This document shows, in pieces, positions 18,513 to 27,343 of a stretch of DNA of 64,000 bases; the first letter of the stretch is position 1, and every line of letters starts with the position of its first letter. Under the pieces are notes generated by a model. The model was not told the origin of the DNA. It ran no database searches and was given only the letters and a program-made list of their open reading frames with translations. The stretch spans positions 1-64,000 of the forward strand of contig JAFDWH010000018.1 in NCBI GenBank assembly GCA_018268595.1, in the 5' to 3' direction. Source of the stretch: Actinomycetota bacterium (GTDB lineage Bacteria > Actinomycetota > Thermoleophilia > Solirubrobacterales > Solirubrobacteraceae). The position numbers and the translations under genes are program-made.

Positions 18513-19577
18513 TCAGACTCCCACCGTCTCGAACCCGTACGCCTCGGCCAGCTCCGGGTCCTTCGCAGCCAGCATCTCGGCGAGTCTCACCATCACCTGG
18601 CACTGCTTCCAGGTCGCGTCGTCCTGCATCTTGCCGTCGAGCATGTGCACGCCGCGGCCGTCCGGGATCGCCTCGATCACGCGCTTGGCGAACCTGACCT
18701 CGTCGGGGTCCGGCGAGAAGACCTTCTTGGCGATCGCGATCTGGCGCGGGTGCAGCGACCAGGCGCCGACGCAGCCCATCAGGAAGGCGGCGCGGAACTG
18801 CGCCTCGCAGCCGGCGTCGTCGGAGATGTCGCCGAACGGACCGTAGAAGGGGAGGATTCCGGTCGCCGTGCAGGCGTCGACCATGCGCGCGATCGAGTAG
18901 TGCCACAGATCCTGCTGGTAGCTCGCGCGCGGCGCCTCGGGGTTGTCGGCGTCCGGGTCCTCGATCACGCGGTAGCCGGGGTGGCCGCCGCCGACACGCG
19001 TCGTCTTCATGCGGCGCGAGGCGGCGAGGTCGGCCGGGCCGAAGCTCATGCCCTGCATGCGGGGCGAGGCCGCGGCGATCTCCTCGAGGTTCGCGACGCC
19101 GAGCGCCGTCTCGAGGATCGCGTGCACGAGGATCGGTCTCTGCACGCCGAATCTGCCCTCCAGCTGTGCGAGCAGGCGGTCGACGTAGTGGATGTCCCAG
19201 GCGCCCTCGACCTTCGGGACCATGATCACGTCGAGCTTGTCGCCGATCTCGCCGACGAGGCGGAGCAGGTCGTCGAGGACCCACGGCGAGTCGAGGCTGT
19301 TGACGCGCGTCCACAGCTGCGTGTCGCCGAAGTCGACGGCCCGGCCGACCTTCACGAGGCCCTCGCGGGCGGCCTCCTTGCGGTCGACGGGGACGGCGTC
19401 CTCGAGGTTGCCGAGCAGGATGTCGGCCTGCTTGGCCATGTCGGGCACCTTCGCCGCCATCTTCTCGTTGCTGGCGTCGAAGAAGTGGATCATCCGCGAC
19501 GGCTTGAACGGGATGTCCAGGATCGGGTCGGGCGCACCGACCGCGAGCGGCTTCGCGAAGTCTCGTGGGTTGCGCAC
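18513..19577 (-). CDS. mcl: Malyl-CoA / beta-methylmalyl-CoA lyase (HpcH/HpaI-CitE family)
   Basis: Mg-dependent class II aldolase-fold lyase of 354 aa. The stretches [48 protein letters not shown] and [20 protein letters not shown], followed by GGGHPGY, are characteristic of Mcl1-type enzymes. It would cleave beta-methylmalyl-CoA to glyoxylate and propionyl-CoA and condense glyoxylate with acetyl-CoA to malyl-CoA in the ethylmalonyl-CoA pathway. The GTG at 19577 follows GAGAGA, and copy B of the 22-bp motif lies 26 nt upstream. It leads an operon with the two ligase subunits and a ferredoxin. Confidence 0.88.
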   Translation of the reverse strand: MRNPRDFAKPLAVGAPDPILDIPFKPSRMIHFFDASNEKMAAKVPDMAKQADILLGNLEDAVPVDRKEAAREGLVKVGRAVDFGDTQLWTRVNSLDSPWVLDDLLRLVGEIGDKLDVIMVPKVEGAWDIHYVDRLLAQLEGRFGVQRPILVHAILETALGVANLEEIAAASPRMQGMSFGPADLAASRRMKTTRVGGGHPGYRVIEDPDADNPEAPRASYQQDLWHYSIARMVDACTATGILPFYGPFGDISDDAGCEAQFRAAFLMGCVGAWSLHPRQIAIAKKVFSPDPDEVRFAKRVIEAIPDGRGVHMLDGKMQDDATWKQCQVMVRLAEMLAAKDPELAEAYGFETVGV

Positions 19578-19603
19578 AGGGTCTCTCGGTGTCGTGGGCG
19601 ATT

Positions 19604-19625
19604 ACGTGGAAGGTCGCGCAAATCG
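19604..19625 (+). promoter_or_regulatory. Shared 22-bp acyl-CoA motif, copy B
   Basis: On the plus strand it reads ACGTGGAA, then GGTCGCG, then CAAATCG. It stands 26 nt before the malyl-CoA lyase GTG and about 100 nt before the divergent MaoC gene. A second feature follows at 19628-19643: TTGAC and GTCAA, 6 nt apart. Confidence 0.7.
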
Positions 19626-19658
19626 TATTGACCCCGCAGTCAACGCGACGCACGGCCG

Positions 19659-19682
19659 CCGCGAAGACGGCACACTTCGCGG
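19659..19682 (+). promoter_or_regulatory. Hairpin in the leader of the MaoC hydratase gene
   Basis: Perfect 8-bp inverted repeat CCGCGAAG / CTTCGCGG with an 8-nt loop, 41 nt before the MaoC ATG. It could be an RNA hairpin in the leader or an operator. Confidence 0.45.
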
Positions 19683-19723
19683 TCATCCCTACGCATTCCG
19701 AACCGCAGGACGGTCCAGAACAC

Positions 19724-20248
19724 ATGAGCGACACGATCAACGGCGTCGACACCGACCAGGCGACGCGCGAGGCGTCCGGCGCCCACACCTACGGCCGCTA
19801 CCTCGAGGAGTTCGAGGTCGGCGCGGTCTACAAGCACTGGCCCGCGAAGACGGTCACCGAGGCGGACGACCACCTCTTCTGCCTGCTGACGATGAACCAC
19901 CACCCGCTGCACATCAACGACGTCTACGCGTCGCAGTCGCAGCAGGGCAGAAACGTCGTCGTCGGCCCGCTCGTCTACTCGCTCGCGCTCGGCATGTCCG
20001 TCTCCGACGTCTCCGGCAAGGCGATCGCGAACCTCGCGACGGAGGAGCTGAGCCACCCGAACCCCGTGTTCCACGGTGACACGCTGTTCTGCGAGACCGA
20101 GGTGCTCGACGTCAAGCCGTCGTCCTCGAAGCCGGACCGCGGGGTCGTCAAGGTCCACACGCGCGTCCTGAACCAGGACGGCGTGCTGGTGGCGGAGTTC
20201 AAGCGGCTCGTGCTGGTGCCGCGCAAGAACCCCGGAGCCGCCGGGTAG
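19724..20248 (+). CDS. MaoC-family hydratase (mesaconyl-CoA hydratase candidate)
   Basis: Hot-dog-fold enoyl-CoA-hydratase-like protein of 174 aa. GRYLEEFEVGAVYKHWPAKTVTEADDHLF is followed by MNHHPLHINDVYA, the position of the hydratase motif, and VVVGPLVYSLALGMSV. Divergence from malyl-CoA lyase across the shared motif suggests it hydrates mesaconyl-C1-CoA to beta-methylmalyl-CoA, the substrate of that lyase; this is inference from family and context. The ATG at 19724 is chosen because the conserved domain begins shortly after; an in-frame start further upstream would cross the motif and hairpin. Followed by a strong terminator. Confidence 0.85.
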   Translation: MSDTINGVDTDQATREASGAHTYGRYLEEFEVGAVYKHWPAKTVTEADDHLFCLLTMNHHPLHINDVYASQSQQGRNVVVGPLVYSLALGMSVSDVSGKAIANLATEELSHPNPVFHGDTLFCETEVLDVKPSSSKPDRGVVKVHTRVLNQDGVLVAEFKRLVLVPRKNPGAAG

Positions 20249-20286
20249 AAACATCGGATCGGCGCCGATGCGGCGTTTCGCGCGAC

Positions 20287-20306
20287 GGCGGCCGGAACCG
20301 GCCGCC
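20287..20306 (+). terminator. Terminator after the MaoC gene
   Basis: GGCGGCCG / CGGCCGCC stem with GAAC loop, followed by TTT: the most classical intrinsic terminator in the window. Confidence 0.75.
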
Positions 20307-20395
20307 TTTGCGCGATGTCTGCATTGCGGAAGCGCCGTTCCGTCCGGGATGGAACAATCCCGCGGATGTCCCGCGACCGCCACGAGGGAGATCAC

Positions 20396-22210
20396 GTGAG
20401 CATCACCGACACCGCCCCGCCCACGAGCCATGCGAAGCTGCGCGCCTGGGTCGACGAGATCGCAACCCTGACGCAGCCCGACCACATCCACTGGTGCGAC
20501 GGCTCCGCGGAGGAGTACGACCGTCTCTGTCAGACGCTCGTCGACGCCGGCACGTTCGAGCGCCTGTCCGACGCGAAGCGTCCGAACTCGTACCTCGCGC
20601 TGTCCGACCCGACCGACGTCGCGCGCGTCGAGGACCGCACGTTCATCTGCTCCGAGCGGGAGGACGACGCCGGTCCCACGAACAACTGGTGCGACCCGGC
20701 CGAGATGCGCGAGACGCTCAACGGCCTGTTCGATGGCTGCATGCGCGGGCGCACGATGTACGTCGTGCCGTTCTCGATGGGCCCGCTCGGCTCCTCGATC
20801 GCCCACATCGGCGTCGAGCTGACCGACTCGCCGTACGTCGCCGTCTCGATGCGGATCATGACCCGCATGGGCGCCGGCGCGCTCGAGGTGCTCGGCGAGG
20901 ACGGCCACTTCGTGCCGTGCGTGCACAGCGTCGGCGCACCGCTCGAGCCCGGGCAGGAGGACGTCTCGTGGCCGTGCAGCGAGACGAAGTACATCGTCCA
21001 CTACCCGGAGTCGCGCGAGATCTGGTCCTACGGCTCCGGCTACGGCGGCAACGCGCTGCTCGGCAAGAAGTGCTTCGCGCTCCGGATCGCGTCGGTGATG
21101 GCGCGCGACGAGGGCTGGATGGCCGAGCACATGCTGATCCTCAAGCTCACGAACCCGCAGGGCGTCGTGAAGTACGTCACGGGCGCGTTCCCGTCCGCGT
21201 GCGGCAAGACGAACCTCGCGATGCTGATCCCGACGCTGCCCGGCTGGAAGGTCGAGACGATCGGCGACGACATCGCCTGGATGAGATTCGGCCCCGACGG
21301 ACGGCTGTACGCGGTGAACCCCGAGGCCGGCTTCTTCGGCGTCGCGCCGAACACGAGCGAAAAGACGAACCCGAACGCGCTCGCGACGGCGTGCGCGAAC
21401 GCGATCTTCACCAACGTCGCCAAGACCGACGACGGCGACATCTGGTGGGAGGGCATGACGGACGATCAGCCCGCCCACGCGATCGACTGGCACGGCAACG
21501 ACTGGACGCCCGAGTCCGGCACGCCCGCCGCGCACCCGAACGCGCGCTTCACCGTCCCGGCCGCCCAGGACCCGGCGATCGCGCCGGAGTGGGAGGACCC
21601 CGCCGGCGTGCCGATCGACGCGTTCCTGTTCGGCGGTCGCCGCTCGACGGTCGTGCCACTCGTGCACGAGGCGTTCGACTGGGAGCACGGCACGTTCCTC
21701 GGCGCGACGATGGCGTCCGAGACGACCGCGGCAGCGGCCGGCGCCGTCGGCAGACTGCGCCGCGACCCGTTCGCGCAGCTGCCGTTCGCCGGCTACCACA
21801 TGGGCGACTACATGGCCCACTGGCTGAAGATCGGCCGGCGCGAGGGCGCCGTCCTGCCGAAGATCTTCTACGTCAACTGGTTCCGCAAGGACGCCAACGG
21901 CAAGTGGCTGTGGCCGGGCTTCGGCGAGAACAGCCGCGTGCTGGCGTGGATCTTCGGCCGCTGCGAGGGGACCGCCGAGGCGGTCGAGACGCCGATCGGT
22001 CTGCTGCCCGCCGAGGGCGCGCTGCCGCTGGACGGGCTCGAGGGCGTCACGGCCGAGGACATGGCCGAGCTGCTGCGCGTCGGCGTCGAGGAGTGGAAGG
22101 CCGAGCTGCCGTCCCTGCGCGAGCACCTCGACAAGTTCGGCGACAGACTGCCGGCCGAGATGACCGCCCAGCTCGACGCGCTCGAGTCGCGGCTGAACGC
22201 GGCGTCGTAA
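20396..22210 (+). CDS. pckG: Phosphoenolpyruvate carboxykinase (GTP)
   Basis: GTP-dependent PEPCK of 604 aa, the normal length, converting oxaloacetate to PEP for gluconeogenesis. The kinase-1a loop with the reactive cysteine is [14 protein letters not shown] (Cys269, Lys271); [20 protein letters not shown] and the Mn-site region [10 protein letters not shown] are also present. The GTG follows GAGGGAG. It sits right behind the MaoC gene but after a terminator, so it has its own promoter; GGGAT and ATCCC, 6 nt apart, at 20346-20361 lie in that gap. Position beside C2-assimilation genes fits export of carbon from the pathway to sugars. Confidence 0.96.
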   Translation: MSITDTAPPTSHAKLRAWVDEIATLTQPDHIHWCDGSAEEYDRLCQTLVDAGTFERLSDAKRPNSYLALSDPTDVARVEDRTFICSEREDDAGPTNNWCDPAEMRETLNGLFDGCMRGRTMYVVPFSMGPLGSSIAHIGVELTDSPYVAVSMRIMTRMGAGALEVLGEDGHFVPCVHSVGAPLEPGQEDVSWPCSETKYIVHYPESREIWSYGSGYGGNALLGKKCFALRIASVMARDEGWMAEHMLILKLTNPQGVVKYVTGAFPSACGKTNLAMLIPTLPGWKVETIGDDIAWMRFGPDGRLYAVNPEAGFFGVAPNTSEKTNPNALATACANAIFTNVAKTDDGDIWWEGMTDDQPAHAIDWHGNDWTPESGTPAAHPNARFTVPAAQDPAIAPEWEDPAGVPIDAFLFGGRRSTVVPLVHEAFDWEHGTFLGATMASETTAAAAGAVGRLRRDPFAQLPFAGYHMGDYMAHWLKIGRREGAVLPKIFYVNWFRKDANGKWLWPGFGENSRVLAWIFGRCEGTAEAVETPIGLLPAEGALPLDGLEGVTAEDMAELLRVGVEEWKAELPSLREHLDKFGDRLPAEMTAQLDALESRLNAAS

Positions 22211-22228
22211 GCCGCTCTCGGGCTTTCG

Positions 22229-22266
22229 GTCCGCGCCCCGGCGGGTTGGTACGCCGGGGCACGGAC
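22229..22266. terminator. Large hairpin between pckG and the nucleotidyltransferase gene
   Basis: GTCCG-c-GCCCCGGCG pairs with CGCCGGGGC-a-CGGAC around an 8-nt loop: 14 base pairs with one mismatch, in the 69-bp gap between convergent genes. No U tract. Confidence 0.7.
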
Positions 22267-22279
22267 CCGCTCGCGGGCG

Positions 22280-22765
22280 TCAGGCGCGATCGCTCTGTTC
22301 CAGGATCTGCAGCGTCTCGATATCTGCTTGATCCTGTGCGCTGCCGCGAACGCTTTTCATCGCGATCAACTGCTGCGGAGAAGCGGCCTGCAGCTGGTTC
22401 CCGTCGATTTCGTAGCGATCGGCATCAGCCGCGAGCGCTGAGTAAGCGGGCACCCCCGCGAGTCTGCGCACAACGTCGAGGTCGCCGAGAGGGGTTGAGA
22501 GGCTCACGTTCCTCCCCTGTTTCAACAGCTGCGCTTCGCTCGGGCCGAAGTGCCTCGCCGTGTTGAGGAGCAGCCTCGCATCCAGCGCCTGCAGCAGTCG
22601 ACAAAGTCGATCGAGGTTGGCCGGATCGGGAGCCGGGACGATGTCGAGATCCTCGGTGGTTCGAATGCCTCCCTGCAGGACGAGCGCGATCCCTCCGATC
22701 ACGACGAACTCCACGTCGGCCTCGACGAGTGAGCTGAGCAGCGCTCGCAGATCGGGCAGCGTCAT
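22280..22765 (-). CDS. Nucleotidyltransferase-fold protein
   Basis: Protein of 161 aa with the minimal nucleotidyltransferase signature: GG at residues 24-25 (FVVIGGIALVLQGG) followed by RTTEDLDIV with acidic residues at 39 and 41. This is the pattern of AbiEii-like and related stand-alone transferases found in toxin-antitoxin and phage-defence pairs, as well as in housekeeping adenylyltransferases. Its ATG overlaps by 4 nt the stop of a 60-aa gene, so the two are made together. Whether the pair acts as a toxin-antitoxin unit is inference. Confidence 0.75.
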   Translation of the reverse strand: MTLPDLRALLSSLVEADVEFVVIGGIALVLQGGIRTTEDLDIVPAPDPANLDRLCRLLQALDARLLLNTARHFGPSEAQLLKQGRNVSLSTPLGDLDVVRRLAGVPAYSALAADADRYEIDGNQLQAASPQQLIAMKSVRGSAQDQADIETLQILEQSDRA

Positions 22766-22944
22766 GGGAGACGACGAGCGCTGCGCAGCAGGTCCGCTTG
22801 ACGGCAGAGGGCGGCGAACTTGTCGAGCCGCTGCGTCGGCGTGAGGGCGCGGTCGCGGCGGAGGCGCGCGACGCGTGCGGGATCGACAGGATCGACGACG
22901 GCAGGCACGCGTGGTACGGGCGCCTGCTGTTGCTGCTGCTCCAT
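22762..22944 (-). CDS. Small basic protein translationally coupled to the nucleotidyltransferase
   Basis: Protein of 60 aa. It begins MEQQQQQ, then a proline/valine-rich linker, then a basic helical part (ARVARLRRDRALTPTQRLDK and FAALCRQADLLRSARR). The ATG at 22944 has CAACAT 7 nt upstream, a weak -10-like element. The stop overlaps the next ATG. In composition and position it resembles the small partner of two-gene toxin-antitoxin-like units, but no known antitoxin family is recognised. Confidence 0.6.
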   Translation of the reverse strand: MEQQQQQAPVPRVPAVVDPVDPARVARLRRDRALTPTQRLDKFAALCRQADLLRSARRLP

Positions 22945-23112
22945 CGGCCGAATGTTGGCAGTCGTCGGGGACACGGTCCAGCGCGTCGGACCCCACGCGC
23001 GGGAGCGGCGACGCATCACGTGCTGCGCGGGCGGAGCGGGATGGCGCCGCAGGCGACGGCTGCTGCCGTCGCGCGCGCCGCGTTCGCCGGGTGAGGCGCG
23101 CCCCGCCGCGCC

Positions 23113-23685
23113 TCAGTGCACGTCGTCGCTGCTCGACGCCGGCGGGCGCGACTCCTCGGCGAGCGAGGTGATCGCGAGCATGCCGCGGGCGGCGGTCTCG
23201 AGCACGTCGGTCGCCTCCTCGGCCGAGCGGGCGTACAGCTCGACCAGCAGGTGCACGACGATCTGGTCGTCGTCGTGCTTGTGGAAGCGCACGTGCGTGA
23301 AGAACTCGCGCGTGCCGTGGTCGCCGAAGGCCGCGTAGGAGAGCGCGTCGCCGGCCTCCGGGCCGGAGCACGTCTCGACCTCCTCGGCATCGACCGTCAC
23401 GGTGCACGAGGCGACCCACGGCGTGCCGGCGACCATCCGCTCCCAGCGGTCCTCGACCGGCTCGACGCGGCCGTTGTGGAAGCCCAGGTGCGGCTGGTCG
23501 TGCATGCAGTCGAGGCACTGCACGACCGCCTCCTGCAGCTCGTCGACGACCTCGGCGCGCTCCCCGGTCGACGGGTCGATGCGGTGGATCCCCTCGTAGT
23601 GCACCTGCACCTCGAGGTTCTGCGACCAGCAGCGGTAGCAGCGCAGCCAGGCGCGCACGGTCTCCTGGTCGGTTGAGCCCTCCAT
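23113..23685 (-). CDS. Hypothetical protein with two CxxC pairs
   Basis: Protein of 190 aa, family not recognised. Two cysteine pairs, CYRC near residue 17 and CLDC near residue 60, are spaced to bind one zinc or iron; the rest (DDQIVVHLLVELYARSAEEA and similar) suggests an alpha/beta domain. The ATG at 23685 is preceded at 8 nt by a consensus-like TAGAAT (23694-23699, minus strand), so the message is probably leaderless, and longer upstream starts are unlikely. It is divergent from mobA with only 28 bp between the two start codons. Confidence 0.7.
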   Translation of the reverse strand: MEGSTDQETVRAWLRCYRCWSQNLEVQVHYEGIHRIDPSTGERAEVVDELQEAVVQCLDCMHDQPHLGFHNGRVEPVEDRWERMVAGTPWVASCTVTVDAEEVETCSGPEAGDALSYAAFGDHGTREFFTHVRFHKHDDDQIVVHLLVELYARSAEEATDVLETAARGMLAITSLAEESRPPASSSDDVH

Positions 23686-23713
23686 CGCCTCTGATTCTAT
23701 GCTCCGAAGCGCG

Positions 23714-24352
23714 ATGGGCGACTCACGCGATCCGATCGGCGTGGTGCTCGCGGGCGGCGCGGGGCGCCGCATCGGCGGCGGCAAGGCGGTCGTCGAGCTG
23801 CACGGCAGGCCGCTGGTGCGCTACCCGCTGGCGGCGCTCCAGACGGTGTTGGCCGAGGTCGTCGTGGTCGCCAAGCAGGGGAGCGCCCTGCCGCCGCTCC
23901 CCGGCGTGCCGATCTGGATCGAGCCGGCGGAGCCCCGCCACCCGCTGGCGGGGATCGTGCACGCGCTGGAGGGGGCCGGCGCCGCCTCCGAGATCGACGG
24001 CCTCGCGCGCGACGTGCTCGTGTGCGCCGCCGACATGCCGTTCGTGGGGCTCGGGCTGCTGGAGCGACTCGTCAGCACGGACATTGCCGGCGCCCGCGCG
24101 CTGGTGCCGCGCGCCGCCGGGCGGCTGCAGCCGCTGCTGGCGCGCTACGCGCCGGCCGCCTACGGCCCGCTCGCCGCCGCGCTGCGGGAGGATCCGCTGC
24201 CGTCGCTCACGCACGCGGTCGCGGCGCTCGACCCGTGCGTCCTCGACGTCGCCGACGAGCGCGCGTTCTTCAACGTCAACGCGCCGGAGGACCTGCTGAC
24301 CGCCGCCGGGCTGCTCGACCGCGTTGGCGAGTCCGGCTGGACGAGCGCGTAG
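23714..24352 (+). CDS. mobA: Molybdenum cofactor guanylyltransferase
   Basis: MobA-type nucleotidyltransferase of 212 aa that adds GMP to molybdopterin, giving the bis-MGD cofactor. The signature LAGGAGRRIGGGKA is at residues 12-25, DMPFV follows in the middle, and FFNVNAPEDL near the C-terminus is the standard ending. It is the only molybdenum gene of this step in the window and would serve the nitrate reductase encoded at 33-36.6 kb, whose fold needs bis-MGD. The start at 23714 puts the signature at the usual distance from the N-terminus. Confidence 0.9.
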   Translation: MGDSRDPIGVVLAGGAGRRIGGGKAVVELHGRPLVRYPLAALQTVLAEVVVVAKQGSALPPLPGVPIWIEPAEPRHPLAGIVHALEGAGAASEIDGLARDVLVCAADMPFVGLGLLERLVSTDIAGARALVPRAAGRLQPLLARYAPAAYGPLAAALREDPLPSLTHAVAALDPCVLDVADERAFFNVNAPEDLLTAAGLLDRVGESGWTSA

Positions 24353-24391
24353 CCTGCGGGAAGGAGTGGACGCCGCCGGCGTCTACAGCGT

Positions 24392-25426
24392 ATGCCCCGC
24401 CTGCCGATCCACACCGCGTTCCTCGCGCTCGCCTGCGCTGCAGCAGCGATCCCGGCAGCCGGGTGCGGGGGCGCGGGGTCGGGCGGCGGCGGGGCGTCCT
24501 CGCCGAACGCGACGCCGCCGCCTGCGCCGCCCGCGGTCGCGCGCGCGGAGCGCCCGGCGGCGGCCGACTTCCCGGCGCCCGGCGGCCGCAGCCTGCGCCG
24601 GCTGGCCGACGCGCTCGACGGCGGCGGCCCGCAGGTCGCGCTCGCGACGAGCGACTACGTGCCCGGCCGCAACCGCCTCGCGTTCGGGCTCGTCGGGAGC
24701 GACGGCACGCTGCTGTTCGGCAAGACCGCCGTCTACGTCGCGCGCGGGCAGGGGGCGCCGGCACGCGGGCCGTTCCTGGCGCCGGCCGACTCGCTGCTGG
24801 TGCGGCCGGCGTTCCGCAGCCAGACGGCGGCCGGCGACGACGTGCCGGCGGTCTATCACGCGGAGGTCGAGCTGCCGGGGCCGGGCAGCTGGCTCGTGCT
24901 GGCCGTCACGCGCGCCGGCGGCAAGCTGCTCGGCGGCGCGACCGCCGTCACGGTGCGGCGCCACTCGCCGGTGCCCGCGGTCGGCGACCCGGCACCGCGC
25001 GTGCACACGCCGACGCTCGCGTCCGCCGGCGGCGACGCGGCGACGATCGACACGCGCGTCCCGCCCGACAGACTGCACGGCGTCGATCTCGCCGACGTGC
25101 TGGGCAGAAGACCGGTCGCGCTGCTGTTCGCGACGCCGGCGCTGTGCAGATCGCGCGTGTGCGGGCCGGTCACCGACGAGGCGGTCCAGCTCGCGACCGT
25201 CTACGGCGACCGCGTCGCGTTCATCCACAACGAGGTCTACGTCGACAACGACCCGTCGAAGGGGCTGCGCCCGCAGCTGCGCGCCTACGGGCTGACGAGC
25301 GAGCCGTGGCTGTTCACGATCGACCGCCACGGGCGCGTGGCGGCGCGGCTGGAGGGCGCGTTCGGGATCGACGAGTTCCGCGCGGCGATCGAGGCCGCGC
25401 TCAGGCTCAGCCGGCCGCGGCCGTGA
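24392..25426 (+). CDS. Lipoprotein with C-terminal thioredoxin-like domain
   Basis: Exported, lipid-anchored protein of 344 aa. The signal peptide ends in lipobox PAAGC (Cys25), followed by a Gly/Ser/Pro-rich tether. Residues about 75-190 form a beta-rich domain; from about 215 a thioredoxin-like domain begins (VALLFATPALCRSRVCGPVTDEAV, landmark CRSRVC), ending in EPWLFTIDRHGRVAARLEG. The cysteines are four residues apart, not the CxxC of a thioredoxin, closer to SCO1/AhpC-like arrangements. A role in cell-surface thiol or metal handling is possible but unproven. The 3' end overlaps the convergent LLM gene by 20 nt. Confidence 0.75.
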   Translation: MPRLPIHTAFLALACAAAAIPAAGCGGAGSGGGGASSPNATPPPAPPAVARAERPAAADFPAPGGRSLRRLADALDGGGPQVALATSDYVPGRNRLAFGLVGSDGTLLFGKTAVYVARGQGAPARGPFLAPADSLLVRPAFRSQTAAGDDVPAVYHAEVELPGPGSWLVLAVTRAGGKLLGGATAVTVRRHSPVPAVGDPAPRVHTPTLASAGGDAATIDTRVPPDRLHGVDLADVLGRRPVALLFATPALCRSRVCGPVTDEAVQLATVYGDRVAFIHNEVYVDNDPSKGLRPQLRAYGLTSEPWLFTIDRHGRVAARLEGAFGIDEFRAAIEAALRLSRPRP

Positions 25427-26393
25427 GCGTCGCGTCGAAGTCGGTCTGCGAGATCGGCCCGATGCAGGGCGAGCTGGCGCCGGCCGCGCGGTAGCGCTCG
25501 ACGCCGGCGCGCACCGCGTCGGCGTCGCCGATCGCGGCGAGCGTGTCGAGGAACTGCCCGGAGATCGCGCGCTGCATGCCGTCGCCGTCCCCGCCGGCCG
25601 CAGCCGCGTCGAACGCGGCGATCTCCTCGCCGAAGCCGGAGCGCTCAAGCATCGCGCGGTAGAAGGGCAGGCCGAAATAGGGGAGCAGCTCACGGCGCAT
25701 CGAGGTGTGCGCCTGCGCGGGGTCCTCGACGGCCGCGGCCGGCACGGCCGCCACGACGTCGAAGCCGTCGAGCGACTTGCCGGCGCGCTCGCGGCCCTCG
25801 CGCACCGCCGGGATCACGACGTCGCGGATGTACGGCGGCGTGCACAGCCACAGGATCACGCCGTCGGCGACCTCGCCGGCGAGGCGCAGCATGCCGGGGG
25901 AGAGGCCGGCGACGTAGATCGGCACGTCGGGCCGCGGGTCGAGGCCGGCGAGCTGGAAGCCGGTGCGCCACTTGACGGCCGGCGCGTCGGGCGACGCCGT
26001 CGGCGGCTGCTCGCCGCGCAGGATTGCCCGCACGATCGCGACGTACTCGCGCATCTCCGCGACCGGTCTGTCGATCGTCTGGCCGTGCCAGCCCTCGACG
26101 ACGGGGCGGTGCGAGACGCCGAGCCCGAGGTTGAGGCGGCCGTCGGCGAGGTCGTCGATCGTCCAGGCGGTCTGCGCCATCGTCGCCGGCGTGCGCGTGT
26201 AGATCGGCACGACGCCCGTGCCGACGCGGATGCGCTCGGTGCGCAGCGCGTACGCGGTCACGACGGTGAGCGACTCGCGCCCGGCGATGTGCGTCACGTA
26301 CGCCGCCTCGTAGCCGAGCTGCTCGGCGCGCTGCACGCGCGCGACGGCTTGCTCGAGCGAGCGGCCGGTGGAGACGAAGCAGCCGAGTCCCAT
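25407..26393 (-). CDS. LLM-class (luciferase-like) oxidoreductase, probably F420-dependent
   Basis: Barrel-fold flavin or F420 oxidoreductase of 328 aa. Family points are VGTGVVPIYTRTPATMAQTA, DDLADGRLNLGLGVSHRPVVEGWHG (landmarks DLADGRL and GLGVSH) and VPIYVAGLSPGMLRLAGEVADG. In an organism with F420 synthesis (fbiC and cofE in this window) such proteins usually bind F420, but FMN cannot be excluded. A -10-like TAGGAT (26402-26407, minus strand) ends 8 nt before the ATG. Substrate unknown. Confidence 0.85.
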   Translation of the reverse strand: MGLGCFVSTGRSLEQAVARVQRAEQLGYEAAYVTHIAGRESLTVVTAYALRTERIRVGTGVVPIYTRTPATMAQTAWTIDDLADGRLNLGLGVSHRPVVEGWHGQTIDRPVAEMREYVAIVRAILRGEQPPTASPDAPAVKWRTGFQLAGLDPRPDVPIYVAGLSPGMLRLAGEVADGVILWLCTPPYIRDVVIPAVREGRERAGKSLDGFDVVAAVPAAAVEDPAQAHTSMRRELLPYFGLPFYRAMLERSGFGEEIAAFDAAAAGGDGDGMQRAISGQFLDTLAAIGDADAVRAGVERYRAAGASSPCIGPISQTDFDATLTAAAG

Positions 26394-26404
26394 GTGTGCG
26401 GATC

Positions 26405-27295
26405 CTATGGCGTCCCGAACAGCTCGCGCGCCCGTTGCACGACCAGCTCCGGACGCTCCTCCGGCAGGAAGTGGCCGGTGTCGTCGACCCACTCGATCGT
26501 CGTGTGGGGTGCGTAGCGCTCGTGCTCGCCGGTCGCGTGCGCGCCCTGCAGGATCGGGTCGCGCCGGCCCCACAGCAGGCGCGTCGGGGTCGTGAGCGTG
26601 CGCTCCTTCATCGCACCGGAGACGAGCGGGCGCAGCTCGTGCAGCAGGAACGTGCGGTAGTACTGCTGCGTCGCGCGGGCGTGGTCGGGCTCGCGCAGCA
26701 CGTCGACGAACGCGGCCAGCTCCTCGTCCGTGTAGCGGCCGTGCGCGCGGGCTCCTCTCAACACGCGGCGCGTGAACTCGCCCTGGCGCATGAGCGCGGC
26801 GCCGAGCAGCGGCGAGCCGAGCGCGACCTGGTACCAGAGCGTCAGCAGCCGTCTCACGGACGGGCGCTCGGCCGGCGGCCACAGGTGCGGGATCGAGCAG
26901 CCGAGGTAGTGGCCGACCCGCTCCGGCGCGGTCAGGCAGACGAGGAAGCCGGCGAAGGCGCCCCAGTCGTGGCCGATCAGGTCGAAGCGCTCGACGCCCA
27001 TCTCGCGCAGCAGCGCGAGCACGTCGTCGGCGAGCTGCTGCTTGCGGTAGCCCGAGCGCGGCGCGTCGCTCCAGCCGAGCCCGCGCAGGTCGGGCGCGAT
27101 CACGCGCCGGTCCGCCGCAAGCGCGGGCAGCACGTCGCGCCACATGAACCAGTGCTGCGGCCAGCCGTGCAGCAGGACGACGGGCAGCCCGGCGGTGTCC
27201 GGCGGCCCGCCCTCCGCGACGTGGAAGCGCAGGCCGTTCGCGTGCACGTCGCGATGGGAGATCCCTTCGACCTGCGGCAGCGGCACGGCGGTCAT
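26405..27295 (-). CDS. Alpha/beta hydrolase, epoxide-hydrolase-like
   Basis: Hydrolase of 296 aa. HGWPQHWF (oxyanion loop, about 43-50), the nucleophile Asp110 in LIGHDWGAFAG and the catalytic histidine in DDTGHFLPEE match epoxide hydrolases and haloalkane dehalogenases; Asp as nucleophile excludes an esterase. Natural substrate unknown. A -10-like TAGGGT (27303-27308, minus strand) is 7 nt from the ATG. It lies 11 bp upstream of the LLM gene, which nevertheless has its own -10-like element. Confidence 0.87.
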   Translation of the reverse strand: MTAVPLPQVEGISHRDVHANGLRFHVAEGGPPDTAGLPVVLLHGWPQHWFMWRDVLPALAADRRVIAPDLRGLGWSDAPRSGYRKQQLADDVLALLREMGVERFDLIGHDWGAFAGFLVCLTAPERVGHYLGCSIPHLWPPAERPSVRRLLTLWYQVALGSPLLGAALMRQGEFTRRVLRGARAHGRYTDEELAAFVDVLREPDHARATQQYYRTFLLHELRPLVSGAMKERTLTTPTRLLWGRRDPILQGAHATGEHERYAPHTTIEWVDDTGHFLPEERPELVVQRARELFGTP

Positions 27296-27343
27296 GCGCT
27301 GGACCCTACTGGCTGTGCGGCCAGGCAGCGCCGGCTGGCCGGC

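Noticed and set aside
20307-20323. Possible fourth copy of the 22-bp motif before pckG
   Set aside because: Only TTTGCGCGA matches; the ACGTGGAA half is absent and the stretch overlaps the T run of a terminator.
22926-22943. CAG/CTG repeat run
   Set aside because: It is simply the polyglutamine start of the 60-aa protein; five codons are too few to call a repeat element.
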